From the NCBI GenBank assembly GCA_023374025.1, contig SIJG01000053.1:62001-126000 (forward strand): a stretch of DNA of 64,000 nucleotides, in the 5' to 3' direction. Positions 54,166-64,000 of this stretch are shown piece by piece. Position numbers and translations under genes: made by a program. Position 1 is the stretch's first letter. Every line of letters begins with the position of its first letter. The notes beneath the pieces are model-generated. The model was not told the origin of the DNA. It did not search any database and saw only the letters and a list, made by a program, of their open reading frames with translations. This DNA comes from Heterodera schachtii. Taxonomy: Eukaryota > Nematoda > Chromadorea > Rhabditida > Heteroderidae.

Positions 54166-55038
54166 ATGAAAGTCAAACGGCTTAAGCGTGCCGCTCACAT
54201 TTTGACTTTTTACCGTTACAATTTCCATTTTCTTCCCCCATTTTCCGTCCTTCTCGACGGAACTTTTTGCCAAGCGGCGCTTCAGTCTAAAATAAATCTT
54301 CGAGAACAAATGCCAAAATATTTGGCGCAATCCGTGGAAATGGTTGTCACGAAATGCGTTTTGAATGAGCTGCAACAGTTGGGAAAGCCACTCCACGGCG
54401 CCTTGGTCATCTGCGAACAATTTCGAATTGCCTTTTGCCCCCACAAACCGATGAGGACGGCGTCGGAATGCATCGCTCACTTGGCGAGACGGTCACGAGA
54501 AGAAGGAAACTCAAAACACATTGTGGGGACGCAGGTGGGCGAGCATAGAGAAACTAATGGGCCACGAAAAGTCGGACTTTGGGCCCGAATTCGAACAAAA
54601 AAAAAAACTCATTAATCTAGGAAAATTGGCAATTTTACTGATTGTGAATAACAAAAGTTTAGGATGACCAACTGATGGAGAAATTACGAAAAGTTGGCGG
54701 GGTGCCAATTATGTCAATTCGCTTCAATACAATTTTGCTGGAAAAGGTAAAAAATACTGAAAACGATTGAATTTTCGCAAATTGTTTAGCCTTCAGAGGA
54801 AAGTAAAAAAATGGCAGAGGAAAAACCATCGAAGGAATTGGAAAGAGTCAAAGAATTAAAGGACGAAGCATTTGCATCCGGAGAAAAAAGAAGGAAACGC
54901 AAGGCCAAAGGGCCGAATCCACTCTCATGCAAAAAGAAAAAGAAAAGCGGCGAGGGGAAAAAAGACGGAAACGCGGGGAAAGTGCCCGGGGCATTTGGAC
55001 GGAAGAGAGCGAACGGAAAGGGAAAAGCGACGGAGTGA
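54166..55038 (+). CDS. UTP23, PIN-domain small-subunit processome factor
   Basis: Nucleolar factor needed for early 18S rRNA processing and snR30/U17 release. The start MKVKRLKRAAHILTFYRYNF matches family MKITRQKHAKKHLGFFRNNF. PIN domain: PFSVLLDGTFCQAALQSKIN, EQMPKYLAQSVEMVVTKCVL, NELQQLGKPLHGA, FCPHKPMRTASECI and HIVGTQDDQL. After an intron (54533-54662): KLRKVGGVPIMSIRFNTILL then EKPSEES. The tail is highly basic and includes GPNPLSCKKKKK, the conserved UTP23 motif. Its first exon could be reached by the acceptor at 54138-54139 that also serves the upstream gene. Confidence 0.95.
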
Positions 55039-55434
55039 CCGAAAGCAGCGGAAGAGACGATCCCACGAAATGAATGTTCAGCGATCAATGATTTCCACAC
55101 AAATTCAGTGATTCCTTTTTGTCATTATGTTTTGTGCAAAATTATCGGGTGAATAGACGTTGCCTTTTAAAATTTCTGCTGTTTGACTATTTGAAGAGAA
55201 CAAGACAGAGAAAAAACGAATGCCAATAATGGAGTTATTTTATAAAGTGCGACAAAATCAGTAAAATGATTTCTTGGATCCTGAATTCTCACAGTTTCGG
55301 CCTCGGTCTCTTCGTCACGTACACAAAGCGTCGTGTGACTGTCGTCGCCTCCGCTTGCGCTTCGTCCGCGTCGTCATCCCCGCCCCCCGCGGTGCCTTTT
55401 GTTGGCTTTATGTCCGTCCGTTTCCCCCCATCCG
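55039..55434. other. UTP23 downstream region
   Basis: No gene recognised; the 3' end of the UTP23 cluster. The plus-strand frames starting at 55266-55274 run into the CT tract and are not credible. Confidence 0.5.
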
Positions 55435-55850
55435 TTCCGCCCTCACCTTCCCTCTCCCATCCCCTCCCCTCTCTCATCTTCCCGCTCCCATTCCCCCCCC
55501 CCTCCCTCTCTCTCTCTCTCAGCTTCCCTCTCCCATTCCCCTCTCTCTCACCTTCCCTCTCCCATCCCTCCCCTCTCTCTCATCTTCCCTCTCCCATTCC
55601 CCCCCCCCCTCCCTCTCTCTCTCACCTTCCCTCTCCCATCCCCTCCCCTCTCTCTCATCTTCCCGCTCCCATTCCCCCCCCTCCCTCTCCTCTCTCACCT
55701 TCCCTCTCCCATTCCCCTCTCTCTCATCTTCCCCTCCCTCTCTCTCTCTCTCATCTTCCCTCTCCCATTCCCCTCTCTCTCATCTTCCCTCTCTCATCCT
55801 CTCCCTCTCTCTCTCACCTTCCCTCTCCCGTTCCTCCTCCTCCCCATTCG
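55435..55850 (+). repeat. CT-rich minisatellite
   Basis: Degenerate array of units such as CACCTTCCCTCTCCCATTCC and CCTCTCTCTCATCTTCCC with C-runs. It lies just past the 3' end of the collagen gene (minus strand). Long frames in three phases are compositional. Confidence 0.92.
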
Positions 55851-55944
55851 TCGTTTCCTCGTCGTATTCCCCCGTCTCTTTCCCTCCGTTCTTTGCCCTT
55901 TCTTCGTTCGGACTTTCGTAATTTGGGTAAATGTCCTCCTCGTC

Positions 55945-57560
55945 TTAATTGGTGTGCTTTCCCTTTCCCTTTTCTGCTGTGAGTTGCTCACTTTGTCCTT
56001 TCTCTCTCCTATTTTCTCGTCCGTTTGGCCTTTCCCCCGCCTTCAAATGGCCAATTTTCAAATTTGAATTTTGCTGTCCATTTCCTTCGTTTGGCTTTGT
56101 GTTTTGAATTGTCTTCGGAGTCGTCGTCGCTTTCGTTGTCACTATGTCTTCTGAAGTTGTGCCGTTCGTCGTCCCTTCTCCGAGTGCGTAATTTGTCGTC
56201 CTTTTCGCTGTTGTCTCATAAACTGTCGTTGTCTTTGCCCCCTTTTGCGTCGTCGGTGCGTTTTCTCTCTCTGTGGCCTTTGGTTTTTCTGCCAATTTAA
56301 AATTGTTCACTGTGACGGCCAAAGGAGAAAAGTTTTGAGGCGAAGGCGGCAAAGGGGCGAATGCTTTCAGCTGCTGGTCGACTTTGGAATTGGGCAGAAG
56401 AAGGGAAGCGATTGGCTTAAGAAGGCATTCTTTTGTTGGTCAGATGTGAGTGATTGTCCTAATGGTCGTTTGTTTGCCTTTGCCTCTCCTCCGACTGAAT
56501 TCAATTCGGACGGACAAGGACAGAATTTGGCGTCGGCGCCGTCCTCGCCCGGGGGGCCCTTCTCTCCGCGCTGCCCCGGCTTTCCCTCTAATCCGTCCAA
56601 TCCTTGCTTGCCGACCCTTCCGTCCGGTCCGGGCATTCCGATGACAAAGTTTCGTTTTCCTCTCTCGCCTTGTTTACCCGTCTGACCCGGCGGTCCCTTC
56701 ACCCCGGGTAATCCTGCAAATTCAGCCCTTTGGTTTATTTAGGCGTTTTTTTTGAGGCTTTATCTTTGCCTGGTGGTCCCGTGCCGCCAGGTGCCGGCGA
56801 CCCGGCCGCGCCCCGCTTTCCCTGTTTCCCGGCAATTCCCGGGTGTCCCGGGAGTCCTTCTGGGCCTTGCTCTCCTGAAAAAAAACAAAGCATTCTTAAA
56901 CTTCACTTTCCGATCAGACCGTCCGTCCCGTCCGTTCCCGGCATTCCCGGCTCTCCTTTGTCCCCCTTTGGTCCAGGAAATCCCTGCTGCAATTTGAATG
57001 TTTGTCTCCGCATTCACTTTGTTAGCTTTTACCTGTCCTGGTGCTCCGATTGGTCCTTCGGGTCCTTGGGGACCTTTTAAGGCTCAATATTTCAGTTAAC
57101 AATCCAACTCACAAATGATGCATTTCTGGGCTTCTTCCAACAAAAGTGTTATGGCGTCCAGTCCGGGGGGTCCGTCTTCCCCCGTGTCCCCCGACTCGCC
57201 GTCACCTCCGACTTCACCCGGGTGGCCCAGGAGGGCCCACTCGCTGAGGAGGGCACTCATCTAATTGGCGTTTGACAAGCCGTCCAAATGCATTGTCCGT
57301 CAGACTGCCGCCACTTCCAACGGCGAATTGGCTGACCCGACGGAATTGTTCATCGAAGAGACGAGTGTTGTGCTTAAACAGAAGTACTCACTGAACCGAA
57401 ATTGCCCAACTGTTCAAACGTGAAAGCGACGGAGGCGACTCTCAAAATCGCTCTTCAGCTGTTGGGTGTGCTGATTGAGCCAAGGGAGAAGGACAAGTTG
57501 AGTGAGTACACAAAGGGAAGAGACGGCGAAAGTGCCCATGGCAATGATTTGGTAGAACAT
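55945..57560 (-). CDS. Cuticle collagen with Thr-rich C-terminal tail
   Basis: Secreted nematode cuticle collagen. N-terminal hydrophobic anchor MFYQIIAMGTFAVSSLCVLT then QLVLLPWLNQHTQQL; RLVKRQ, a typical subtilisin-like cleavage site; and DECPPQRVGPPGPPG. Gly-X-Y blocks follow in several exons: GEVGGDGESGDTGEDGPPG, CPQGPEGPIGAPGQ, QGFPGPKGDKGEPGMPG, GEQGPEGLPGHPGIAGKQGK, GPPGQTGKQGERGKR. Then comes a Cys pair (KFCPCPSEL) and an unusual Thr/Asn/Lys-rich tail (TTVYETTAKRTTNYA) ending GKGKHTN. The joint at about 57217-57223 is problematic: the phase with DECPPQRVGPPGPPG hits TGA one base before the Gly-X-Y phase. The start is uncertain; the open frame extends further 5' to about 57656. Confidence 0.85.
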
Positions 57561-57888
57561 TCTTGAATCAGTCGCCTTTCGAATGAAGCGATAAAATGGA
57601 GAAATTGGGGATGAACAATCAGTGATCAAAGTGGTGGCAGAGCGAGTGACCTCGACCTATTAAGGAGTGAGTGTCGAATCGGAATTGGGGCATCGACGGA
57701 GCGAACGCAATTTACAAGGGGGGGGGGCGACAGAGACGAATAGTAATGACTGCGGGAAGAGTCGGTTCTCGACTCGAGATTTACGTGGCCGAGAATTCAC
57801 ATCAATAAAGAAAAACTAAGAGATTCTCCTCTATTCTCCAGGGTCCCTGTCAAAAGTGCAATTGAATTCTGGACGCCAAAAAAAAAAT

Positions 57889-57962
57889 TGACACGAGCCG
57901 GGTTCGAACCGGCGACCTCGAGTGTGTGAGACTCGCGTGATAACCAACTACACCACCGTGCC
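57889..57962 (-). tRNA. tRNA-Val(CAC)
   Basis: 74-nt cloverleaf on the minus strand: acceptor GGCACGG with TCGTGTC (two G-U pairs), D-arm GTGTAGTTGGTTATCAC, anticodon stem CGAGT/ACTCG around CTCACAC giving anticodon CAC, T-arm GCCGG-TTCGAAC-CCGGC, discriminator A. No intron. Every stem closes, so it is likely functional. Confidence 0.97.
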
Positions 57963-58096
57963 TTGCGTCGGAATTCTTAAATATTATTTAAAAAAATTCA
58001 TCTTCCATAAGTAAATTACCTATTTATTTTTCTCTTTTTAGGCTTTTATTCATATAAACATTTATTAATACGAATTTAAAGGATACAAAGCGAAGG

Positions 58097-59613
58097 ATGG
58101 CCAATGCTGAGGAGGTTTGCCCAACGTATTCTGAGGTCAATGGAAAGCCAAATGGAGGGGGAAATGGGAGGAGTAAAAAAGAAAAAATGAGTGATTATTC
58201 CAATAGTTTTTTGAAATGAATTTGTGAGAAAGTCAGTCCATTCTTTAGGCCTTTTCCCATGGGAATGACGACAGTTCGTTTTGCACTATCACTGAGTTTA
58301 AACGGAATAAACTCGAAACCGAAGCTCGCAAGAATTGGGACCGCTTCTACAAAAGAAATTCGGACAATTTCTTCAAAGACCGAAATTGGACAAAGCGAGA
58401 GATTGAGCAAATGTGCGCAAAAGACATGGAACTGAGTGTAATAGTGAAGCGAAAATGATTGAGGGGAAGAATGATTCACGAGGAAAGGAATGGATGTCAG
58501 ATTCGTGATCAGCGACCCCGAAAACCCCCTATCCCGAAAACCACCTTGAATATTTATATCATTTAAAAATTATTTTTTTTTGGGTGGCTAAACCATATAA
58601 GTACCGAAAGGGGGGGGGGGGGCGAAAGTGAACTTCAAAAATGGAATTTAACCCACGGGACTCTCTTTCTCTCCTTTTCTACGCCTTTTGCAGCGGAATG
58701 CCCTCCTCACAAATTCACAAATCAGGCAACAAATTCCAATTCCGTGGCCTCGTCACTTCTCGGGTTTCGGTTATGATACAAAAAACGACCTCACGTTAGT
58801 CGTGGTTTATATGTACGAAATTCACCCAACTTTCTGTCCAATTCTTTTGGTTCCAAAGATTTTTCTCGGCCTTTACCCTTTACTTTTTAGGCTCCTTTGA
58901 CTTTGCTTGACGCCGGTTGCGGCTGTGGCAACGCTTTGTTCCCATTGGCCAAATTCTTCCCCAATTGGACTTTCTGTGGCGTCGATTTTTCCTCAAATGC
59001 CCTCTCTTTGCTTCAGCAAAGGGCTGTACAAATTGGCACTAACAGTTCGGCCGTGTTTCTCATTCCATTCCATTTTTGCCTTCAGTTCATACCGAATTGG
59101 TGGATCTATCGGGCGATTCCCTCGTCAATTTCTCTTCGCTTCCCAAAGTTGATCTGATCACTCTGATCTTCGTTCTCTCCTCCATTTCCTTGGAGCATCA
59201 TTCAAAAGTTGTCCAGAATTTGAGAAAACTTCTCAAACCCTCGGGCAGTGTCATTTTCCGCGATTACGGCGACTCCGATCAGTTGCCATTGACTTTTGCT
59301 TAATTGTTTAATTATAGCGAATTCAGTGCTATGCATCGATTCAACACAAAGTCCAAAATTGGTGATCGTTTCTTCGCTCGCCAGGACGGGACAAGGGCCT
59401 ATTTCTTCTGTCCAGGTTTAACGAACTGGAAAAGAAAACCCAAACATTTCCGTAACTACCAATGCAGACGAAACGAAGAAATTATTCGAAAGTTGCGGCT
59501 TCGAAACAATTAGAAGCGAGTACACTCACAGAACAACGGAAAACCTTAAGGAGCAAATTCGCATCGAAAGAATTTTTGTTGAGGGAAGATTCAAGGCACC
59601 AGCGAAAGAGTGA
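58097..59613 (+). CDS. METTL6-type tRNA 3-methylcytidine methyltransferase
   Basis: SAM-dependent methyltransferase family that makes m3C32 in tRNA. Exon 1 (58097-58114) MANAEE splices at phase 0 to exon 2 from 58249 (AFSHGNDDSSFCTITEFKRN), which holds NWDRFYKRNSDNFFKDRNWT, the signature shared by METTL2/6/8. Next exons: TLLDAGCGCGNALFPL (SAM-binding motif I), WTFCGVDFSSNAL, VDLITLIFVLSSISLEHH, LRKLLKPSGSVIFRDYGDSD, RFNTKSKIGDRFFARQDGTR then AYFF, and a final exon ending RIFVEGRFKAPAKE. The absence of the N-terminal extension of METTL2/8 favours METTL6. A fragment of the dispersed repeat (58490-58530) and a G12 run lie in an intron. Confidence 0.92.
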
Positions 59614-59898
59614 TTTCCCACTTCACATATTTTATCGCTTGTTGAGCACTTTACAGTTTATTAAACCCGATGAAAAGTCATAGAGTGGATCTTTTGATCT
59701 GATTTTTTTTTCTTTACAAGGGTCGCTGATCATGGACATGTATTTATTTTGTTGTACCGCACCAACAAAAATAGAAAATTGGCCATTAATAAATCATCAA
59801 ATTTATCATCGTCCTCAATAATTAAAATTAGAGATTGTCTTAACTTGTTTCAATACCATTCATAACATTGGAAAATCCGGGTTTTCTTTGCGCTATTC
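59614..59898. other. Convergent intergenic spacer
   Basis: Between the methyltransferase stop (+) and the cyclophilin stop (-). Contains AGGGTCGCTGATCATGGACA, a degraded repeat fragment near 59718. No gene. Confidence 0.6.
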
Positions 59899-60657
<759 letters not shown>

Positions 60658-60951
60658 TTTCAGTTTTCTTCTTATAAAATAAATAAGAATTGATTACTGA
60701 ATGACAGGAAATGAAAGATAATAGTTTTTTAATAAGCAAATGTTCCTGAGAAGCTAGACAAAAAACCGAGATTCTCGCACCTCCCTAATGAATGGAGGCG
60801 AATACATTAAAATCTTGTACTATTTCGTTGTTTCTCTTTTTCTTTGCATTTCTTTCATTTTGGCGTACTATCACTTCATTTTTATAGAAAAATAATATTT
60901 ACTTTTTTTATATATTAAATTCACTTTGCATAGCAATAAAAACAGGAAAAT

Positions 60952-61035
60952 TACTATATTTTTTCGATTATAAGACCCCCTTTGCGAGGGGTTCGAAATA
61001 GAAGACCTTTGTCTAATAATCGAAGAAATACGGTA
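60952..61035. mobile_element. 84-bp palindromic MITE with TA ends
   Basis: TACTATATTTTTTCGATTAT and the reversed right end TACCGTATTTCTTCGATTAT form a 20-bp imperfect terminal inverted repeat; the centre pairs GACCCCC/GAGGGG-like words. TA at both ends suggests a Tc1/mariner-like target. The CCGTAT terminus resembles the 44231-46603 cluster. Confidence 0.65.
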
Positions 61036-61300
61036 ACAAAATTTTAGTGTTTTCGGATTAGAAATATACATTTTTCTTTTTCTCTTCCTTTGGCATGCTA
61101 TTTTTACCATATCTCTAACAAATAAAGGAACAAGAAATTCGCAAATCTAATAATTTTGTCCAGCGCTCAGCCTCGCTTCAATTGAAATTATCAAATAGCT
61201 CACTCCTATTCTGGCTATTTTTTAAAGATAAATTAATTTTAATTCTCTCAGTATTTGATATTCCTTTTATTTAAACGATATTTTACTTCAAAAATCGGAC

Positions 61301-64000
61301 ATGGGCGATGATTTGGTTTTTGCAGGTTAATATGCATAAGAAATAATTATTTTGCAAAGTATTTTTCCTTTCCAACCCAAATTTTGCTCCTCTTTTAAGT
61401 GCGTGGTTCTTTCGGGTATTCTTTACAATGCGGTATAAAGTCTCCTACGGAAGTGATTAGCGAAAATCTGTATTTTTTTTTGAATTTACTAAAAATGTAT
61501 TATTTTTTTTCAGTGATCCCAAAGATAGTTCTTGTCGCTGTTTCACATTTAGCAATAACGGCGTCTACTTCGCTTATTGTAATTCGAATAGGTAATTTCC
61601 GCTGTTAAATTTCCTTGTTGAGTGTATTTTACTTTTTTGTTAAGCACTACAATCGTCGAATCATCCACCGGCCGAAAATGTTTTTCCGCAGATTTGGGCA
61701 AAACTCAATGCATTATTTTTTCTCCTAAAGACAGTTTTATGGTCACTTATGAACCGTAAGTCATGGCTGTTAATAAGTTACCCTATTTGAATAAAGGTAC
61801 GTGATCTACGGGTCTCGTAAGAATTCCGATGGGTCCCTCAAAACTCCGAACCCCAACCTCCGTTTCTGGTCAGTGCCAAATGGCGAGCTGTTGGCCACAG
61901 TTGTCGCAGACAAACAGGTGCAGTTTGAAAATACTGAATTCCAATTTCAAGCCAAAAACCTTAAATTTATTAAGGCAGTTTGGAAGCCTTACTTTTCCGC
62001 TGATGAGTCCTTAATGTTGCGGGTGCTTGGTTCTGAAGTTCATTTCTTCAAAAATGGAAATTTTGGTTCGTTGAATATCAATTATTAAATCGGTCGTGGT
62101 TTAGCAAAGGCTGCACACAAAGTTGTGGTCAAAGACATCGCTTCCTTTTCGATTAGCCCGGGCACGGCAATGCCGCACTTCGCCTGTTTCATTCCATCAA
62201 AGGTAGCGCAACTGTTGCAAATACTTTCGGTTACTTTTGGAATATCAAAGGATTGTCATTTGGTCCATCAATCCTGTCTGTGGTTTTTGACTTTATTGCA
62301 GTTTACTCGACCTTAAAAAAATTACCCAACCAATTTTATTGTCAGTCATTTTTAAAATGCATAGTGTACTTCCTAATAAGCTTGGACTATCTTATTTTGC
62401 TGTTATGACGACAAAACTTGTGAAAAAAAGTTAAAGGAAACCCAAAAAACTACATTTTTGTTGTACTTTGAAACTTGGGTAAAGCATATAGAGATACCAA
62501 ACGATACGAAGAATCTCGTATTTTATTCCTAAAAAAGTCATTATCTGTAATTTTTTTAGGATAGGGTAAATGCAATGGAGCATGGTTTTCAGTGATTTTC
62601 TCCCATCGTCCCCATTGTATGCACTGTTTTCCATTTCTTAGAATCAACCGGCGATGATTCAGCTTCGAAGTCTTTCCGACTCTTTGGAGGTTCTCTTCTC
62701 CAAGGCGTCGTTCACTTGCGACCGTTGCATTATGAATTGGAACTCGAAGGGTCTGTGGTCATTCTGTCACTGCTTCAATTCCTTCCTTTTAAGGGAATGC
62801 TCTGCTGGTGACCGCTTCTGTTGACGTGGACAAATCCAACAAAGTTTCCAATGTCTTTTACCTCATTTTCAATCCTTTCTGTCAAGTCGTATTACGGGGT
62901 CAGCCATTTGTACTGTCTTCTTACCAAATCGTATGGCGATTGTTTCAATGTACTGTGACTTTGGTGCAGTGCCAATCAAACGAACTTAATTTAGGTCACT
63001 TTGAATAAGCAAGGGCCGGTGCATTGTGTTCAATGGGCCCCAAATTCAAAAGAGTTTTGTGTTTGCTATGGTTTTATGCCTTCAAAGGTTTTGCAAATGT
63101 CGACAAACTTTGTTTTCTCCTACGCTTTTCAGGTTTCAATTTTCAACACCCGTGGCGACACCGTTTGGGAGCTCAGCGAAGGGCACCGCAACGAAGTGTA
63201 CTTCAACCCGCAGAGCACAATTCTGGTCACTTGTGGCTTCGGAAACATTGCTTCTGGCAAGATGGAGTTTTGGAATTTGGAAACGCGAAGCGAAATCTGT
63301 GCATTTTGTGCTCCTCACACGACTCACTTTGAATGGGCACCGGACGGACAGCACATTTGGTGATTTTTTGGTTTTGTCCGTTTCGCGTTTATTTTTTCTT
63401 AATATTTACATCCTGATACAGTAATTAGTGTTAATGAAATACGTAAAATCGACTATAATCTTTTTTTATGATAAGCCTTTATAATTAAATAGTATTTTTG
63501 AAGCACGTCGACCACAGCGCCAAGACTCAGGACAGACAACGGATTTAAACTTTGGACATATCGGGGCGATTTTGTTTATGAACAAAAATACGATCGAGAG
63601 GAACTTTGGGAGGTTCGCTTTATGTCCAAAAAAAGAAAATGAAATCGCATGTTCATTTAATAGCCCCCCCCCCCCCACCGAAAATAAAAGATAAAAGTTT
63701 AAATGAATTTCGTTTTTTGGAAACGATGTGGTCCAAACTCATCTTTTTAAAGAACCTGAATACCATTCAACCTCCAATCACAGTTAAAAGCATTACCCAT
63801 TTTGTTCGCTTTCAGATCAAATGGCGACCGTGCGCAGCGTATAACAAATTCAAAATTGAGGAGCCCAACAGAGAGCAAAGTGCAACAAATTCCAGCCGAA
63901 TAAACGACGGAAAGGCCAAAACGCCCTTCGACAATTTGCCGAAGGGATCGCTGACGCAAACGGCGCGTTACGTCCCACCGCATCTGAGAGGTGTCTCGAG
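61301..64000 (+). CDS. Eukaryotic translation initiation factor 2A (eIF2A), 3' end outside the window
   Basis: WD-repeat initiation factor that can deliver initiator tRNA without eIF2. Exon 1 MGDDLVFA joins VRGSFGYSLQCGIKSPTEVI (family TVRGSEGL). Then CRCFTFSNNGVYFAYCNSN, TPNPNLRFWSVPNGELLATV, VWKPYFSADESLMLRVLGSE then VHFFKNGNFG, DIASFSISPGTAMPHFACFI, LLVTASVDVDKSNKS, QGPVHCVQWAPNSKEFCVCY then GFMPSKVSIFNTRG, and RNEVYFNPQSTILVTCGFGN, matching eIF2A propeller blades in order. The last visible exon reaches TARYVPPHLRG, the family's YRPPALR motif, and the basic C-terminal coiled coil lies beyond base 64000. Confidence 0.93.

Noticed and set aside
55266..56067. Three overlapping plus-strand frames of about 215-238 codons rich in Pro, Ser and Leu
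   Set aside because: All cross the CT-rich minisatellite and overlap each other in different phases; antisense to the collagen tail.

Overview
The window is nuclear DNA of a nematode. The evidence is a cuticle collagen, a serpentine receptor, nematode-like orthologues of UNC-97/PINCH, LIM-6/LMX1, MKSR-1 and NUC-1-type DNase II, short introns with TTTCAG-like acceptors, and very closely packed same-strand genes. The many long poly-G/poly-C runs, AT-rich introns and a dispersed foldback repeat resemble tylenchid (cyst-type) plant-parasitic nematodes. That narrower placement is inference. No plasmid, phage, bacterial or CRISPR feature was seen. Coding calls come from my own translation and splicing across exons; intron ends are read from GT/AG and frame, so outer limits are firmer than some inner joints.

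Layout. 0-5 kb: ACK-type tyrosine kinase and PINCH (both -). 5-11.7 kb: gene-poor DNA with a GPCR (-) and a transposable-element-like insertion. 11.7-17.5 kb: pterin carbinolamine dehydratase (+), VPS52 (-), DNase II (-). 18.6-24.3 kb: an unrecognised AT-hook protein (-), ribosomal protein L19 (+) with an extended repetitive tail, and B9D1/MKSR-1 (-), which no single long ORF reveals. 24.9-31.8 kb: LMX1-type LIM-homeodomain gene (-) carrying a 902-bp foldback insertion in an intron, then a multi-span membrane protein (-) with a 1-kb polypyrimidine tract in its intron. 32.3-39.7 kb: CDK8 (-) and ZPR1 (+) facing away from each other over an inverted-repeat promoter, then RNA polymerase III subunit RPC11 (+). 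40.8-43.5 kb: BiP/GRP78 ending in KDEL (+). 44.2-46.6 kb: nested mobile-element cluster. 46.8-50.5 kb: proteasome alpha-1 (-) and eIF4E (+), divergent. 51.9-55.0 kb: PEX3, NDUFAF8-like and UTP23 (+), very close together. 55.9-57.6 kb: cuticle collagen (-). Then tRNA-Val(CAC) (-), METTL6-type methyltransferase (+), cyclophilin (-), and eIF2A (+) running off the right edge.

Most genes are housekeeping: translation (L19, eIF4E, eIF2A, tRNA, UTP23, METTL6), transcription (CDK8, RPC11, LMX1), protein folding and turnover (BiP, cyclophilin, proteasome), organelles (PEX3, NDUFAF8, VPS52, MKSR-1). The most interesting non-coding signal is a set of non-autonomous, terminal-inverted-repeat elements. 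Six of them are flanked by perfect 8-bp direct repeats, the hallmark of hAT-type transposition, and several share 5'-GGTA ends or are foldbacks over most of their length. One has jumped into an older copy of another family so cleanly that removing it restores the host repeat. The second theme is possible operons (PEX3-NDUFAF8-UTP23; ZPR1-RPC11), one with only 12 nt between two coding regions.
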